From positions 1 to 26,845 of the forward strand of contig JAZUHB010000043.1 of assembly GCA_045641505.1 (NCBI GenBank): 26,845 nucleotides of DNA, written 5' to 3'. The notes below the pieces were generated by a model. The model searched no databases. It saw nothing but the letters and a program-made list of their open reading frames with translations, and was not told the DNA's origin. Positions 1 through 8,315 of this stretch are shown here, one piece after another (within the stretch, counting starts at the first letter, position 1; the number at the start of each line of letters is the position of its first letter). This DNA is from JAZQNF01 sp045641505 (GTDB lineage Bacteria > Bacillota > Clostridia > Lachnospirales > Bianqueaceae). A program made the translations under genes and the position numbers.

Positions 1-3000
1 AGCATCAATCTCGAGCGACTTGTTGTCGTACCAATCCGCGGCATTGAAATAATCAACCGGGGATCCGTCCCAATTCCGCATTTCGTTGAGATCGACAAGG
101 TACGGATTTTTAACGTTGATATATCCGCGCAAGACTTTCCCGTTCCGCCCGTAGTATTCCGCGGACGATGCTTTCGACGTGAAATAGAAACCACCGACGG
201 AGTATCCCGGGTAATTGCGGCCGATTTGCCTCTTGTCGAATACCGTAAAGTCGGCGTCCGTTCCGTGGTAAACAACAAGAAGGTTTCCGTTCTCGTCGCG
301 GACTTTGGAGTCCTTGAAGAACTCGGCCTGCGCCTCGGTGAGCGCATCGCCAGCAGAGTCAGTTTCGTTTGAGAAACGGGTGCCGGACGGGCTGTCCATC
401 TTGTAGTTCGGATGACCGGACCTGAAAGCGATGTCATACCGGTTGGCCGCACTATCGTTTGGATTGTCCAGCAGATAGTTCACGGCCTTCACCGCTGCGT
501 CATACACGCTGTCGCTTTCCCGGTGGATGCCGAAAAAGTTCAGTATGGCATCGACGATACGATCCCAAATGGACTTCGCCTTGAGCTTCTCGATGAATAC
601 CGGGTTGGAAAGCTCGGCAACAAACTCTCTGTCAGTAGTGATTCCGTACTCGTCCTTGAGGTCCGCGTCATTCCGTACCTGGAAGTAAAGACCGCGAAGT
701 AAGTTTGCCGCGTCCATCTGCTCTTTCGTCATGAGACGGGCAGCGGAGCCGTTCGGGAACTGCGCCGCGTTCAGCGCGTATACGGTGCAGGCGTGCAGGA
801 CTTCGTGAAGAATGGTGGACGCTTTGTCCTGGTCTGAGTAGTGATCAGAATTGAGGTACTGACGCGCATACTTTACGGAAAGTCCGCCCGTCTCGCCATA
901 TGTTTCGCCGCCATAGAAATCGGAGCGGAGGATGTCGAAGGAAGAGAAGTTCTCAATTCGGAAGGTTGCGCCGAGCTGCAGCGCGGTGGAGAATGCCTTC
1001 TCCGCGAGAACGCCGACATCATCGTCCTTGTTGAGCTTCAGGAACTCTCCGTAGAGATCCTCGATGTTGATTTGCCCGGACTTGAAGTCGAGCTTGCGCC
1101 CCTTCTTCTCGAGGAGTTCTGCGACTCGGCTCCGCATCTCCGTCTTCATCTTCTTGATTGCGGCGGAGGTTTTCTTCTTATCCCAATCCAGCCGGCCTTG
1201 ATCGTAATACTTCGCAAGCTCCTGCACTTCCCGCGCATCGCTGATGCCGGCAAGGAAAGAACGGAACTCGTCAAGCGCAGAATCCCCCTCGTCCGTGATC
1301 CGGGAGACGAAGTCATACTCCGGGTGCGCCTTCAGGAGATCGAGCCACTCGCCCTGATACCACATGTTCCGGGCATAGACTTTCTTCAGCCAGGAACGGA
1401 AGCCGTTCAGGAACTCATCTCGCGGAGAGACGGAATCGTCGAGAGAAAGCTGACCTTCGTAATTGATCGCGCGGCGATAATCGCTTACACCAGCATCTTC
1501 CTGATCTCGGCTCGAAACTCCTTCTCCGACATGCCCGATTCCACCATATCCGATATTGCGTCTATTGTCTCCGTCCTCTCGTCTATCGGGAGCAGAATAG
1601 CCGCTGTAAGTGCCATCAATACTGTTGTACCGTTGTAGTTTGTCTTCAGTAAGGCACTTGATAATCTGGAAGCCGACATCTCTAACATTGTATCTGCCAC
1701 TTTCATAACCCTCCTTTATCCGGCTCATTGATGTGTCGATAGAACTTGCAGATTGAACGGCGAAGAATACGCTTCGCTTGTTGCTTGCGGAATCAAAATC
1801 GTAGAAGATTATGCGCTCTTTTCCATTCTTCGTCTTTTCCGCGAAATACAGATTCTCGCCGTCACGAAGATTACCCTCCTCGAGCAGTTCATCAGTTTCC
1901 GCATAGAATCTCGCCCATTGCTCTCTGGACAGCGCACGGTCGAAGTCATTGTACTCGATGCTCTTCGAGAATCTCGCTCCGGCGATTCCGTTCACCACGC
2001 GCAGGCGGTCTTCGTTGTCGCCGTCCTTGTAGGTGAGAACATTTGCTCCGAGATCGGCGAGCTTCTTCTGCGTCTCCTTCGCCAGCGTATCCGCCCCAAC
2101 GATGCCGGCGGCTTCGCTGAACGGGAAGGCGCGGTAGGTCTTCGCCTCGAAGTATTCCATCGGCAGCGTGTTCGCCTCTTTGCCAAGGGCATAAATGTCC
2201 TTTGCAAGCGCGGACAAATCGAGGCCGCGCTCCGTCTCGAGGAACTTGTACTCGTTGTTCAAGTAGCGCTCGATGGCGGAAACGCTCTTCGCCCTGCCGA
2301 GAATGTCGGCCAGGATTTCAGCGCCATCAAAGAGATCGTCAGCCACTCTGCCGGCAAGCGCCTGCGTGTCGCTGCTGAACTTCTCGTAAGCCGCCCTCGA
2401 TTCCTCGCTCTCGTCGGATACGAGGCGGTTGATCTCGGCGCGTACATCCTCGATGCTGGAGAAGGACTTGAGCGCGGCACCTTTTACGCTTCCGGCGCCG
2501 GAAAGAAACTGACTTCTGCCCTGCTTCGGTTGCCCCTTCATCGCCTTCACGATGTTGGCGAGGTTGTAGTCGAAGTGCAGAGAGTCGAAGCTCCTGCGGT
2601 TGCCCGAAGGCGTGTACATGTCGGCGTTGTTGCGGATTCCCTTCTTCTCTACAAGGTCTTTCCCGAGCTCTTTCAGCCACGCTTCGTATTCACGCTGGTT
2701 GCTTTCGATGCTGAAGAAATCCTCGAGCATGCGCGAAAGCTCGCTCTTGTCAACGGTCTTCTCGCCGCCGGATCGAGAATACTGTTCAGCTCCGTAGAAG
2801 ATGTTGTCGACGTCGGAGAAGGAAAGTTCTTCCTTGCCGATTTCGTCCGCGACCTCTTTTCCATATCGCGCAACATAGGAGTCATAGAGAAGATCCCGCA
2901 GCACCGGCTCCGCTTCCATCTCCTCCTGGCTGCTCATGCCCATTACGTCGGGGAATCGGCGGACGATCTCGCGCAGCATGTTGTTGTCAGCGAGGCGGGA

Positions 3001-3423
3001 GAACTGTTTCTCTTTCGTGGGGATGTTGATTTCTCTCCCCGTGTCCTTCAGGAAGGCAACGCGCATTCCATCGTTTCGGCGGAACGCCTCCGCGAAGTTT
3101 CCTCTCTCATCTCGAAGTTTGTCCGCGAGATTGCCGGGATCGAGATAGCCGGAGACGTTGAAGTCGCTTGCCTTTGCGCCTGCGGCCTCAATCAGCGAGC
3201 GCACCTTTTTGGTGGCAGCTTCCGCCGCGTCCGCATTGACCTTGTAGTCGATTCTGGGGAAAACGGGAGTCCACGCATCTCCGGCGAAAACCATCTGCGA
3301 AGAACTTCTCGCAGGATCGATGGACGCCTTGTTCGCAATCACGCTGATGTCGCCGTAGGAGCCGTGAACGGTGTTCGCCAACTTATGCAAAAACAAAAAG
3401 TCCGCTTCAAAAAGGGAAAAACC
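1..3423 (-). pseudogene. 5'-truncated large polyvalent protein (zincin + ART-like domains), runs off left edge
   Basis: This frame is open for 1141 codons and continues beyond position 1. Counting codons from 3423, it holds blocks that I recognise from large polyvalent proteins of Clostridia phages and mobile elements: WTPVFPRIDYKVN near 51, YTPSGNRRSFDSLHFDYN near 275, and MEYFEAKTYRAFPF near 422. A zinc-peptidase motif HEVLH follows at 873-877 (793-807), with EFVAE about 60 codons later as a likely third-ligand region. An ADP-ribosyltransferase-like end comes last, with LLVVYHGTD (His at 265-267), GGFYFTS and YINVKNPYLVD. In phages such proteins are co-injected and carry several effector enzymes. 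Here the N-terminus is missing. The frame begins at the stop codon of the upstream gene, and no start codon with a ribosome site was found; the first in-frame ATG is at 3294. I infer a decayed remnant, although a long intact frame could still be translated from an internal start. The domain names come from recognition by eye. Confidence 0.72.
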
Positions 3424-3885
3424 TCAGGGCGTTGCTTTGCGAATCAACACCGCTTTTTGTACAAATTTGCTATTTGAGAAAACCACAAGATTTACCTCAT
3501 CGCCCCGAGAAATACCGGACAAAGAGACCGTGTAGTATTTTTCTCCGCCGATTATGACAAACTGAGAACTCTTTCTATTTCCCTCAACATAGTAAAAAGT
3601 ATAAAACGGGGGTTCCTCTATTTCTTCAATCACTCCTTGTATTTCAAAAGTGTCTTGCTCCGAATCAGATAACAGCCGAATTCCGCGCGCTATTTGAATT
3701 GAAGTCATTACAACGAAAAACAGAGCTGCCACAATAACCAAAAGGGTTTCGGAAGCGGCCTTTCCTGATGCGCGTGCCCGAATAAAACTCCCGACGCTGG
3801 AAACAATAACGATTGTTACAAACACTAATTCCCCTAACGGAACAAAAAAATCACTTCGCAAATACATTTGATAATCAAAAATCAT
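3424..3885 (-). CDS. Small two-helix membrane protein, putative Rhs immunity paralog (distal copy)
   Basis: A 153-residue protein of no family I can name. The start at 3885 is chosen because GGAGGGG lies just upstream and because it aligns with the start of the neighbouring paralog (MIFDYQMYLRSD against MLLEYQ...YLQSD). Residues about 15-35 and 47-66 are hydrophobic helices. Residues 80-150 form a beta-rich soluble tail containing IGGEKYYTV, RGDEV and SKFV. About 32 of the last 42 residues match the protein encoded at 4105-4575. It sits downstream of an Rhs toxin-like gene on the same strand, the usual place for immunity genes, so immunity to a membrane-acting or envelope-acting toxin tip is an inference. 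Base composition is AT-rich compared with the Rhs core. Its stop is followed directly by the truncated polyvalent frame. The 180 bp between the two paralogs holds no gene that I recognise. Confidence 0.8.
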   Translation of the reverse strand: MIFDYQMYLRSDFFVPLGELVFVTIVIVSSVGSFIRARASGKAASETLLVIVAALFFVVMTSIQIARGIRLLSDSEQDTFEIQGVIEEIEEPPFYTFYYVEGNRKSSQFVIIGGEKYYTVSLSGISRGDEVNLVVFSNSKFVQKAVLIRKATP

Positions 3886-4104
3886 ATTCCCCTCCGCAAA
3901 CAAAACCAACGAAAATAAAACCATACCCCATCAAACCGAAGAGCTTGCTAACGGAAAGGTTCTGCGTCACTGAATTCATGAAAGGATATTATGAAGCGAA
4001 AGACCTGCCACCTGCAGAATGAAACCAGCTGCCTTATACAAAGTCTTCGAACCTCCGCAATCGGGAGAAGCCTGGGGCGGTCATGGGATAGCCAGTTTTC
4101 TTTG

Positions 4105-4575
4105 TTACGACAATGCTTTCCGAATCAATATAGCTTTTCGGACAAATTTACATTTTGAGAAGACAACAAGACAGACCTCATCTCCGCAAGAGATACCCGG
4201 CAACGAGACGGAATAGTATTTTTCGCCACCGATTTTGATATAAACACAGCTTCTCTCTTCCTCGCCCAAGTAGTGGCGCCGCGGAAATGATGGTTCTGCT
4301 ATTTCCTCAATCACTCCCGATACATCGTATGTTTCTTGCCCTGAATCATGTTTCAGTGCCAATCCACGGGATAGTTGAACGACAGATCTTACCACAAAGG
4401 TCAACCCCAAAAATGCGCAAAAGAAGTTTTCATACGCGCTCTCTCCTCGCTGTCCTGCTTGGATCCCCCCCCCGAGACAAACCAAAATAAAGACAACAGC
4501 GATTACTAATTCCCCCAACGGATAGTAATAGTCACTTTGCAAATACATCTGATACATCTGGTATTCCAAAAGCAT
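4105..4575 (-). CDS. Small two-helix membrane protein, putative immunity protein of the Rhs toxin
   Basis: A 156-residue protein, start at 4575 with GGAGGG five bases upstream; a longer in-frame start at 4641 would overlap the Rhs 3' end and has no better signal. Two hydrophobic segments (about 20-38 and 51-68) precede a beta-rich tail with GVIEEI, IGGEKYYSV and CGDEV. It starts 23 bp after the Rhs stop codon, on the same strand and in the same low-GC patch, as expected for a toxin/immunity pair. It is a paralog of the 3424-3885 product. Two features hint at instability: a run of nine G on the coding strand (Gly35-37), and a 9-bp tandem repeat near the start that gives QMYQMY where the paralog has a single QMY. 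The immunity role is inferred from position only; a stand-alone membrane protein is possible. Confidence 0.82.
   Translation of the reverse strand: MLLEYQMYQMYLQSDYYYPLGELVIAVVFILVCLGGGIQAGQRGESAYENFFCAFLGLTFVVRSVVQLSRGLALKHDSGQETYDVSGVIEEIAEPSFPRRHYLGEEERSCVYIKIGGEKYYSVSLPGISCGDEVCLVVFSKCKFVRKAILIRKALS
4465..4473 (-). repeat. Nine-base homopolymer (G9 on coding strand) inside the putative immunity gene
   Basis: Nine consecutive C on the plus strand encode three glycines at the end of the first membrane helix. The paralogous gene lacks the tract at the equivalent site. Runs of this length are prone to slipped-strand changes in bacteria, and gain or loss of one base would truncate the protein. 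Confidence 0.85.
4543..4560 (-). repeat. 9-bp tandem direct repeat at the start of the putative immunity gene
   Basis: ATACATCTG occurs twice back to back on the plus strand. It adds one Gln-Met-Tyr triplet to the N-terminus compared with the paralogous protein, so it looks like an in-frame duplication. Confidence 0.75.
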
Positions 4576-4598
4576 AATTCCCTCCACAAAAAGACTAT

Positions 4599-7500
4599 TC
4601 ACTTCAGAACAATAGGTTTTAGGTATATATCCAAGCCGCAACCGTATCCAATAGCCTGCTTGGGACTACCAAATGTCATCAATGTGGCTTGTACAGCTTC
4701 TGTATGCTTTGGAGCTTCGTCATCAAAGCAGTGATTAATCCCAATACCGCAACAGCTAATTCCTCCTTGGATAAACGGCCCTTGATAAGAACTCTCTCCG
4801 CTGTAGTTTGAAATTATTCCCACAGAATAAGTAACTCCGCGAGAATTCCCTTTTGAGATTCCAACATGAGGATATAGTTCAACGGTGCCGGTTCCATAAT
4901 CTACAACTAACGAAAACCCGCCAGAAGCTGAATAATCTACGGCAGGTGCAGTAACGGTTATATCAACAACGAAAGCAGAATCTGCCGCCGCAGCCGCCGC
5001 CATTGTTGCCCCTGTCGAAATTGCAGCAGCGGCCACAATCGCACCAACACCTGTTCCTACGCCAAAAGTCGCAATCGAAATAACAGTGGCAGCAACGATA
5101 CCACACCCGACCAGGAAACCACCCCAGTTCCAGTTCCCTTCAGGATCATAACCCATAATCGGATTATTTCCGCAATATACGAACAGGTTGAAGCTTAAAC
5201 TGAGACCGTCCGGACCGAGATACGCAATGCTGTCCGCACTGATGAACCTTCCCGTCTCCGGGTCATAATACCGGCTGTTCAGGTAGTACAGTCCGCTCTC
5301 CTCGTCGTAGTAGTACCCGCGGTAGCGGAACGGATTCTGCACGCCGACCGTCCCCGCTAAGGAACCACTGACGCTCAGCACCTTGCCCCAGTCGTCGTAC
5401 TCGTATTCGACGACGACGTTTCCGTCCCCGTCGACGATCTGAACGATATCGCCCTGAAGGTTCTTCAGGTAGTAGTAGGTGTCGTTCCCGCTTTTGAACC
5501 CGACCAGCTCGTCCCCGTAGTAGGGGAACGAAAGACGGAGATCATTCGAGAGGCTGAAGCGGATGGTGCTGCCGTCGACCAGGAAGCTCGTAGTGACGCC
5601 GTTCACCGTCTTCTGAGTGCGGATGCCGTTCTCGTTGTAGACGTAGGAGGCGGTGCTTGCTCCGTTCGTGAATGTCTGAAGCTCGCGCCCCTCCCAGGTG
5701 AAGCTGCGGCCGCCGTAGTAGCTTAAGGGATTGCCGATGGCGTCGTAGGTGATCGGCTCGCCGTTACAGGCGACGAGCAGGTCCTTCCAGCCCGAAGAGG
5801 CGTAGGTGTAGGTATCAGTCTGTTCGAGGACAGGACCGAAGTCGTCGAAGGTATAGTAATTCCTGCTGACGAGGTTGCCGCCCGCGTCATAGCTGTAGGT
5901 ACAGCGGGTCGCCTGCCCGTTCCGGTCCGCGTCCGACTGCGCGAGGCGGTTCAGCGAATCGTAGGTATAAGTGGTCTGCGCCGCGCCGGAGTCCTCCGTG
6001 ACGGAAGCGATGTTTCCGTTCGCGTCGTAGGTATACTCGAACTCCGACAGGACGCTTCCGTTTCCGCCGCGGTTCGTGAGGTTCGAGACGAGGGTGGTCG
6101 TGCGGTTCCCGGCGAGGTTCAGATACCCATATTCGGTCCTCGCGACCGCATCATCCCCGCGCTGAAACTCCTTCGCGCTCACACGGCTCAGCGTGTCATA
6201 AGTATAGCACAGCTCGGCACCGCCCACAAGCGACACGCTCTCGACACGCTCATCCGGTCCGTAGGTCAGAAGATATCGCAGCGGGTTGTTGCTTCCCCAG
6301 CGGTATTCGATCACGGAAAGGCGGCTCGCTTCATCGTAGGCATAAGACAAGGTCAGCTGCCCGGCCTTATAGCCGATCAGCCGGTCGGTGAGATCATAGT
6401 AATACTCTTCGGAAAGGACGTCGTTTTTAAGAACCGCGCCGAGCATGCCGCGGGCGTTGTAGCGGTAGGTGTAGACGTCCGTACCCCGCGTCTCTGTTTC
6501 GACGCGGCCCAGGCGGTCGTAGGTATAGACGGTCTCATCGCCGTTTCCGTAGGTCACGGCTTCGAGGCTGCCGTTTCCGGGGAGGAAGGAGTTCGTGACG
6601 AGCGTCCGGCCGCCCGCCGTGACAGAAGCGAGATTTCCGAATGCGTCATAGCAAAAGCCGTACGAAAAGCCGTTATGCGTGACCGAGGCCAGGCAGAGAT
6701 CGTCCTCTCCGTAGGAATAGGAGACGCTCATCCCGCCCGCGCTCACCGCCGTGAGCTGCCGCGTCGTACTGTCATATGTGAAGGACGTCTGATTGTTCCG
6801 GGCGTCACGCACAGCGGTCAGAAGACCCGATACAGGGTCGACCGTATAGAAGACGGACTGTCCCCGCTGATCGGTCTCGGAGGCGAGATAGTTCTGATTG
6901 GCACTGTAGCTTCGGCCGGCGGTGATATAGAGCGACGAGCTGTCGGGCTCGCCCTCCTCCGTCACCGCCCCCATCCGGGTCCCGGTCAGATTGCCCTTGC
7001 TGTCGTAGGTAAAGGTAAGCCCCAGCCCCGTCTGCTCCGAGCGCGCGCTCGTAAGGCGGTGGGGCTTCGACGGGTCGTAGGTATAGGAATAGCGCTCCGA
7101 AAGATCTCCGCCGATCCGGCTCGCGGAAAGGAGCTCGTTCGCGTTCGTATAGCTGTAGCTTTCGTTCCGTTCGCGAAGGACTGAAGAGGAAACGAGATTC
7201 CCGTCCGCGTCGTATGAATAGCACACGCCCGTCTCGTCGAGCTGAAGGAGAGGATCGGAGATGAGCATCTGCCCGCGGGTGTGCGAGAATTCGATCACGT
7301 AGCGGACCTTCTCGATGGTCTTTCCGAGGTTCTCTTCTCCGGGACGCACGGCCATGCTCTTGAACTGAAGGCCTCCCGTATCGTAATTGAAGTGCTCCGA
7401 AAAAGTCTCCTCCGTCCCGTCCGTATAGAAGAGGATGAGGCCAAGGGAAAAGACGCGGCCGGAGTTTCCGTCCCGTTCGGGCAGAGTATAGCCGCTCGCC

Positions 7501-8249
7501 TTCGCCGAGAGCACGAAGCCCGTGCCCTCCGCGGGGCGGCCGATCGCAACATCCTGATAAAGCTTCTTTACGAGTGTGGGACCTGCAGTAATCCGGACCG
7601 TCCCGTTTTGCAAGCCGTCGGAAGAGTCGAATCCCGTTCTCGTCCAGCGGTCGAGGCTTCCGCTGTGCGTGAAATCCGTATTCTCGAGAAGATTACCCGA
7701 GCCGTCCGCTGCGACCTTCTCCAGATGAGCCTCATCGACCTTGACATAGCCCGCGCTGCAGTAAATCCTGAGATTCGCAGTGGAAGAGGCACGGAACGTC
7801 ACATACTGCCGGTGCCACTCGCCGTCGGAGGGATTGACGACAAGCCTCGTCTGCGCGGTCGTCATATCTCCCAGATCGACGATTCCGCCGCCCTTCAGGT
7901 ACAGAGAGAAGGTATAGAGCGCCCCCTCCTCGAGACCCGTTACGGTCTGCGTCATCGTTCCGGACCCGAGGTTCGCGCTGTGCGCGCCCAGGTACGGATC
8001 GTTGCAGCGCGTAAGGCCGGCCCAGCCCGCCCCCGTCCGCTCGAAGCCTCCGTTCACGAGAAGGTTCCGGAGCGTCTCCCCCTTCGAGGACACGGATGAA
8101 AGCTTGTTCGCGCTGCCGTTCGCCGCGGCGGGAGAGGTATAGCCGAGGTCGGTCGCCGCCCCCGTCGCGAGGTCCGTGCAGGAGGTCGTTCGGCCATAGT
8201 AATCGAAGGTACATAGCTCCGCGATTTCGTCTCCGTTCATCGAATACAC
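4599..8249 (-). CDS. Rhs/YD-repeat polymorphic toxin, C-terminal part (downstream of an in-frame stop)
   Basis: This is the second part of one Rhs gene. It is in the same frame as the upstream part (8316-10673), and codons 8250-8315 between the listed GTG and the TAA are also open and Rhs-like (GTDGTEGNYLRFEYG). It begins with two carbohydrate-binding-like beta-sandwich modules (NLLVNGGFE and NLLENTDF regions). Some 700 residues of YD repeats follow (TYDSLNRL, YTYDANGN, YAYDEASRL). The Rhs core signature is near 5230-5330 (GYYYDEESGLYYLNSRYYD) and the core ends at GYDPEGNWNW (about 5140). The last 180 residues are the variable tip: an Ala/Gly-rich hydrophobic segment, then about 115 residues with several cysteines and no domain I recognise. 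No ribosome site precedes 8249, so independent translation is doubtful. Expression would need readthrough or reversion of the stop. Confidence 0.85.
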   Translation of the reverse strand: MYSMNGDEIAELCTFDYYGRTTSCTDLATGAATDLGYTSPAAANGSANKLSSVSSKGETLRNLLVNGGFERTGAGWAGLTRCNDPYLGAHSANLGSGTMTQTVTGLEEGALYTFSLYLKGGGIVDLGDMTTAQTRLVVNPSDGEWHRQYVTFRASSTANLRIYCSAGYVKVDEAHLEKVAADGSGNLLENTDFTHSGSLDRWTRTGFDSSDGLQNGTVRITAGPTLVKKLYQDVAIGRPAEGTGFVLSAKASGYTLPERDGNSGRVFSLGLILFYTDGTEETFSEHFNYDTGGLQFKSMAVRPGEENLGKTIEKVRYVIEFSHTRGQMLISDPLLQLDETGVCYSYDADGNLVSSSVLRERNESYSYTNANELLSASRIGGDLSERYSYTYDPSKPHRLTSARSEQTGLGLTFTYDSKGNLTGTRMGAVTEEGEPDSSSLYITAGRSYSANQNYLASETDQRGQSVFYTVDPVSGLLTAVRDARNNQTSFTYDSTTRQLTAVSAGGMSVSYSYGEDDLCLASVTHNGFSYGFCYDAFGNLASVTAGGRTLVTNSFLPGNGSLEAVTYGNGDETVYTYDRLGRVETETRGTDVYTYRYNARGMLGAVLKNDVLSEEYYYDLTDRLIGYKAGQLTLSYAYDEASRLSVIEYRWGSNNPLRYLLTYGPDERVESVSLVGGAELCYTYDTLSRVSAKEFQRGDDAVARTEYGYLNLAGNRTTTLVSNLTNRGGNGSVLSEFEYTYDANGNIASVTEDSGAAQTTYTYDSLNRLAQSDADRNGQATRCTYSYDAGGNLVSRNYYTFDDFGPVLEQTDTYTYASSGWKDLLVACNGEPITYDAIGNPLSYYGGRSFTWEGRELQTFTNGASTASYVYNENGIRTQKTVNGVTTSFLVDGSTIRFSLSNDLRLSFPYYGDELVGFKSGNDTYYYLKNLQGDIVQIVDGDGNVVVEYEYDDWGKVLSVSGSLAGTVGVQNPFRYRGYYYDEESGLYYLNSRYYDPETGRFISADSIAYLGPDGLSLSFNLFVYCGNNPIMGYDPEGNWNWGGFLVGCGIVAATVISIATFGVGTGVGAIVAAAAISTGATMAAAAAADSAFVVDITVTAPAVDYSASGGFSLVVDYGTGTVELYPHVGISKGNSRGVTYSVGIISNYSGESSYQGPFIQGGISCCGIGINHCFDDEAPKHTEAVQATLMTFGSPKQAIGYGCGLDIYLKPIVLK

Positions 8250-8315
8250 GAACTTCGTCGTATTGTCGTTTCCGTATTCGAAGCGGAGGTAATTTCCCTC
8301 AGTTCCGTCTGTGCC

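Noticed and set aside
1485..1706. 73-codon minus-strand frame (MKVADTMLEMSAS...) as an independent gene
   Set aside because: It lies in another frame inside the continuous polyvalent frame. It has GGAGGG-like sequence upstream (AAGGAGGGTTATG), so it is not absurd, but no independent support was found.
3380..3425. Terminator after the distal immunity-like gene
   Set aside because: T-runs are present on the minus strand, but no stem precedes them.
1753..3477. 574-codon plus-strand frame in the left region
   Set aside because: The opposite strand gives an uninterrupted frame with recognisable polyvalent-protein blocks. The plus frame has none.
3813..4216. Small plus-strand frames between and over the two immunity-like genes
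   Set aside because: No ribosome sites, no coding character, and they overlap better-supported genes.
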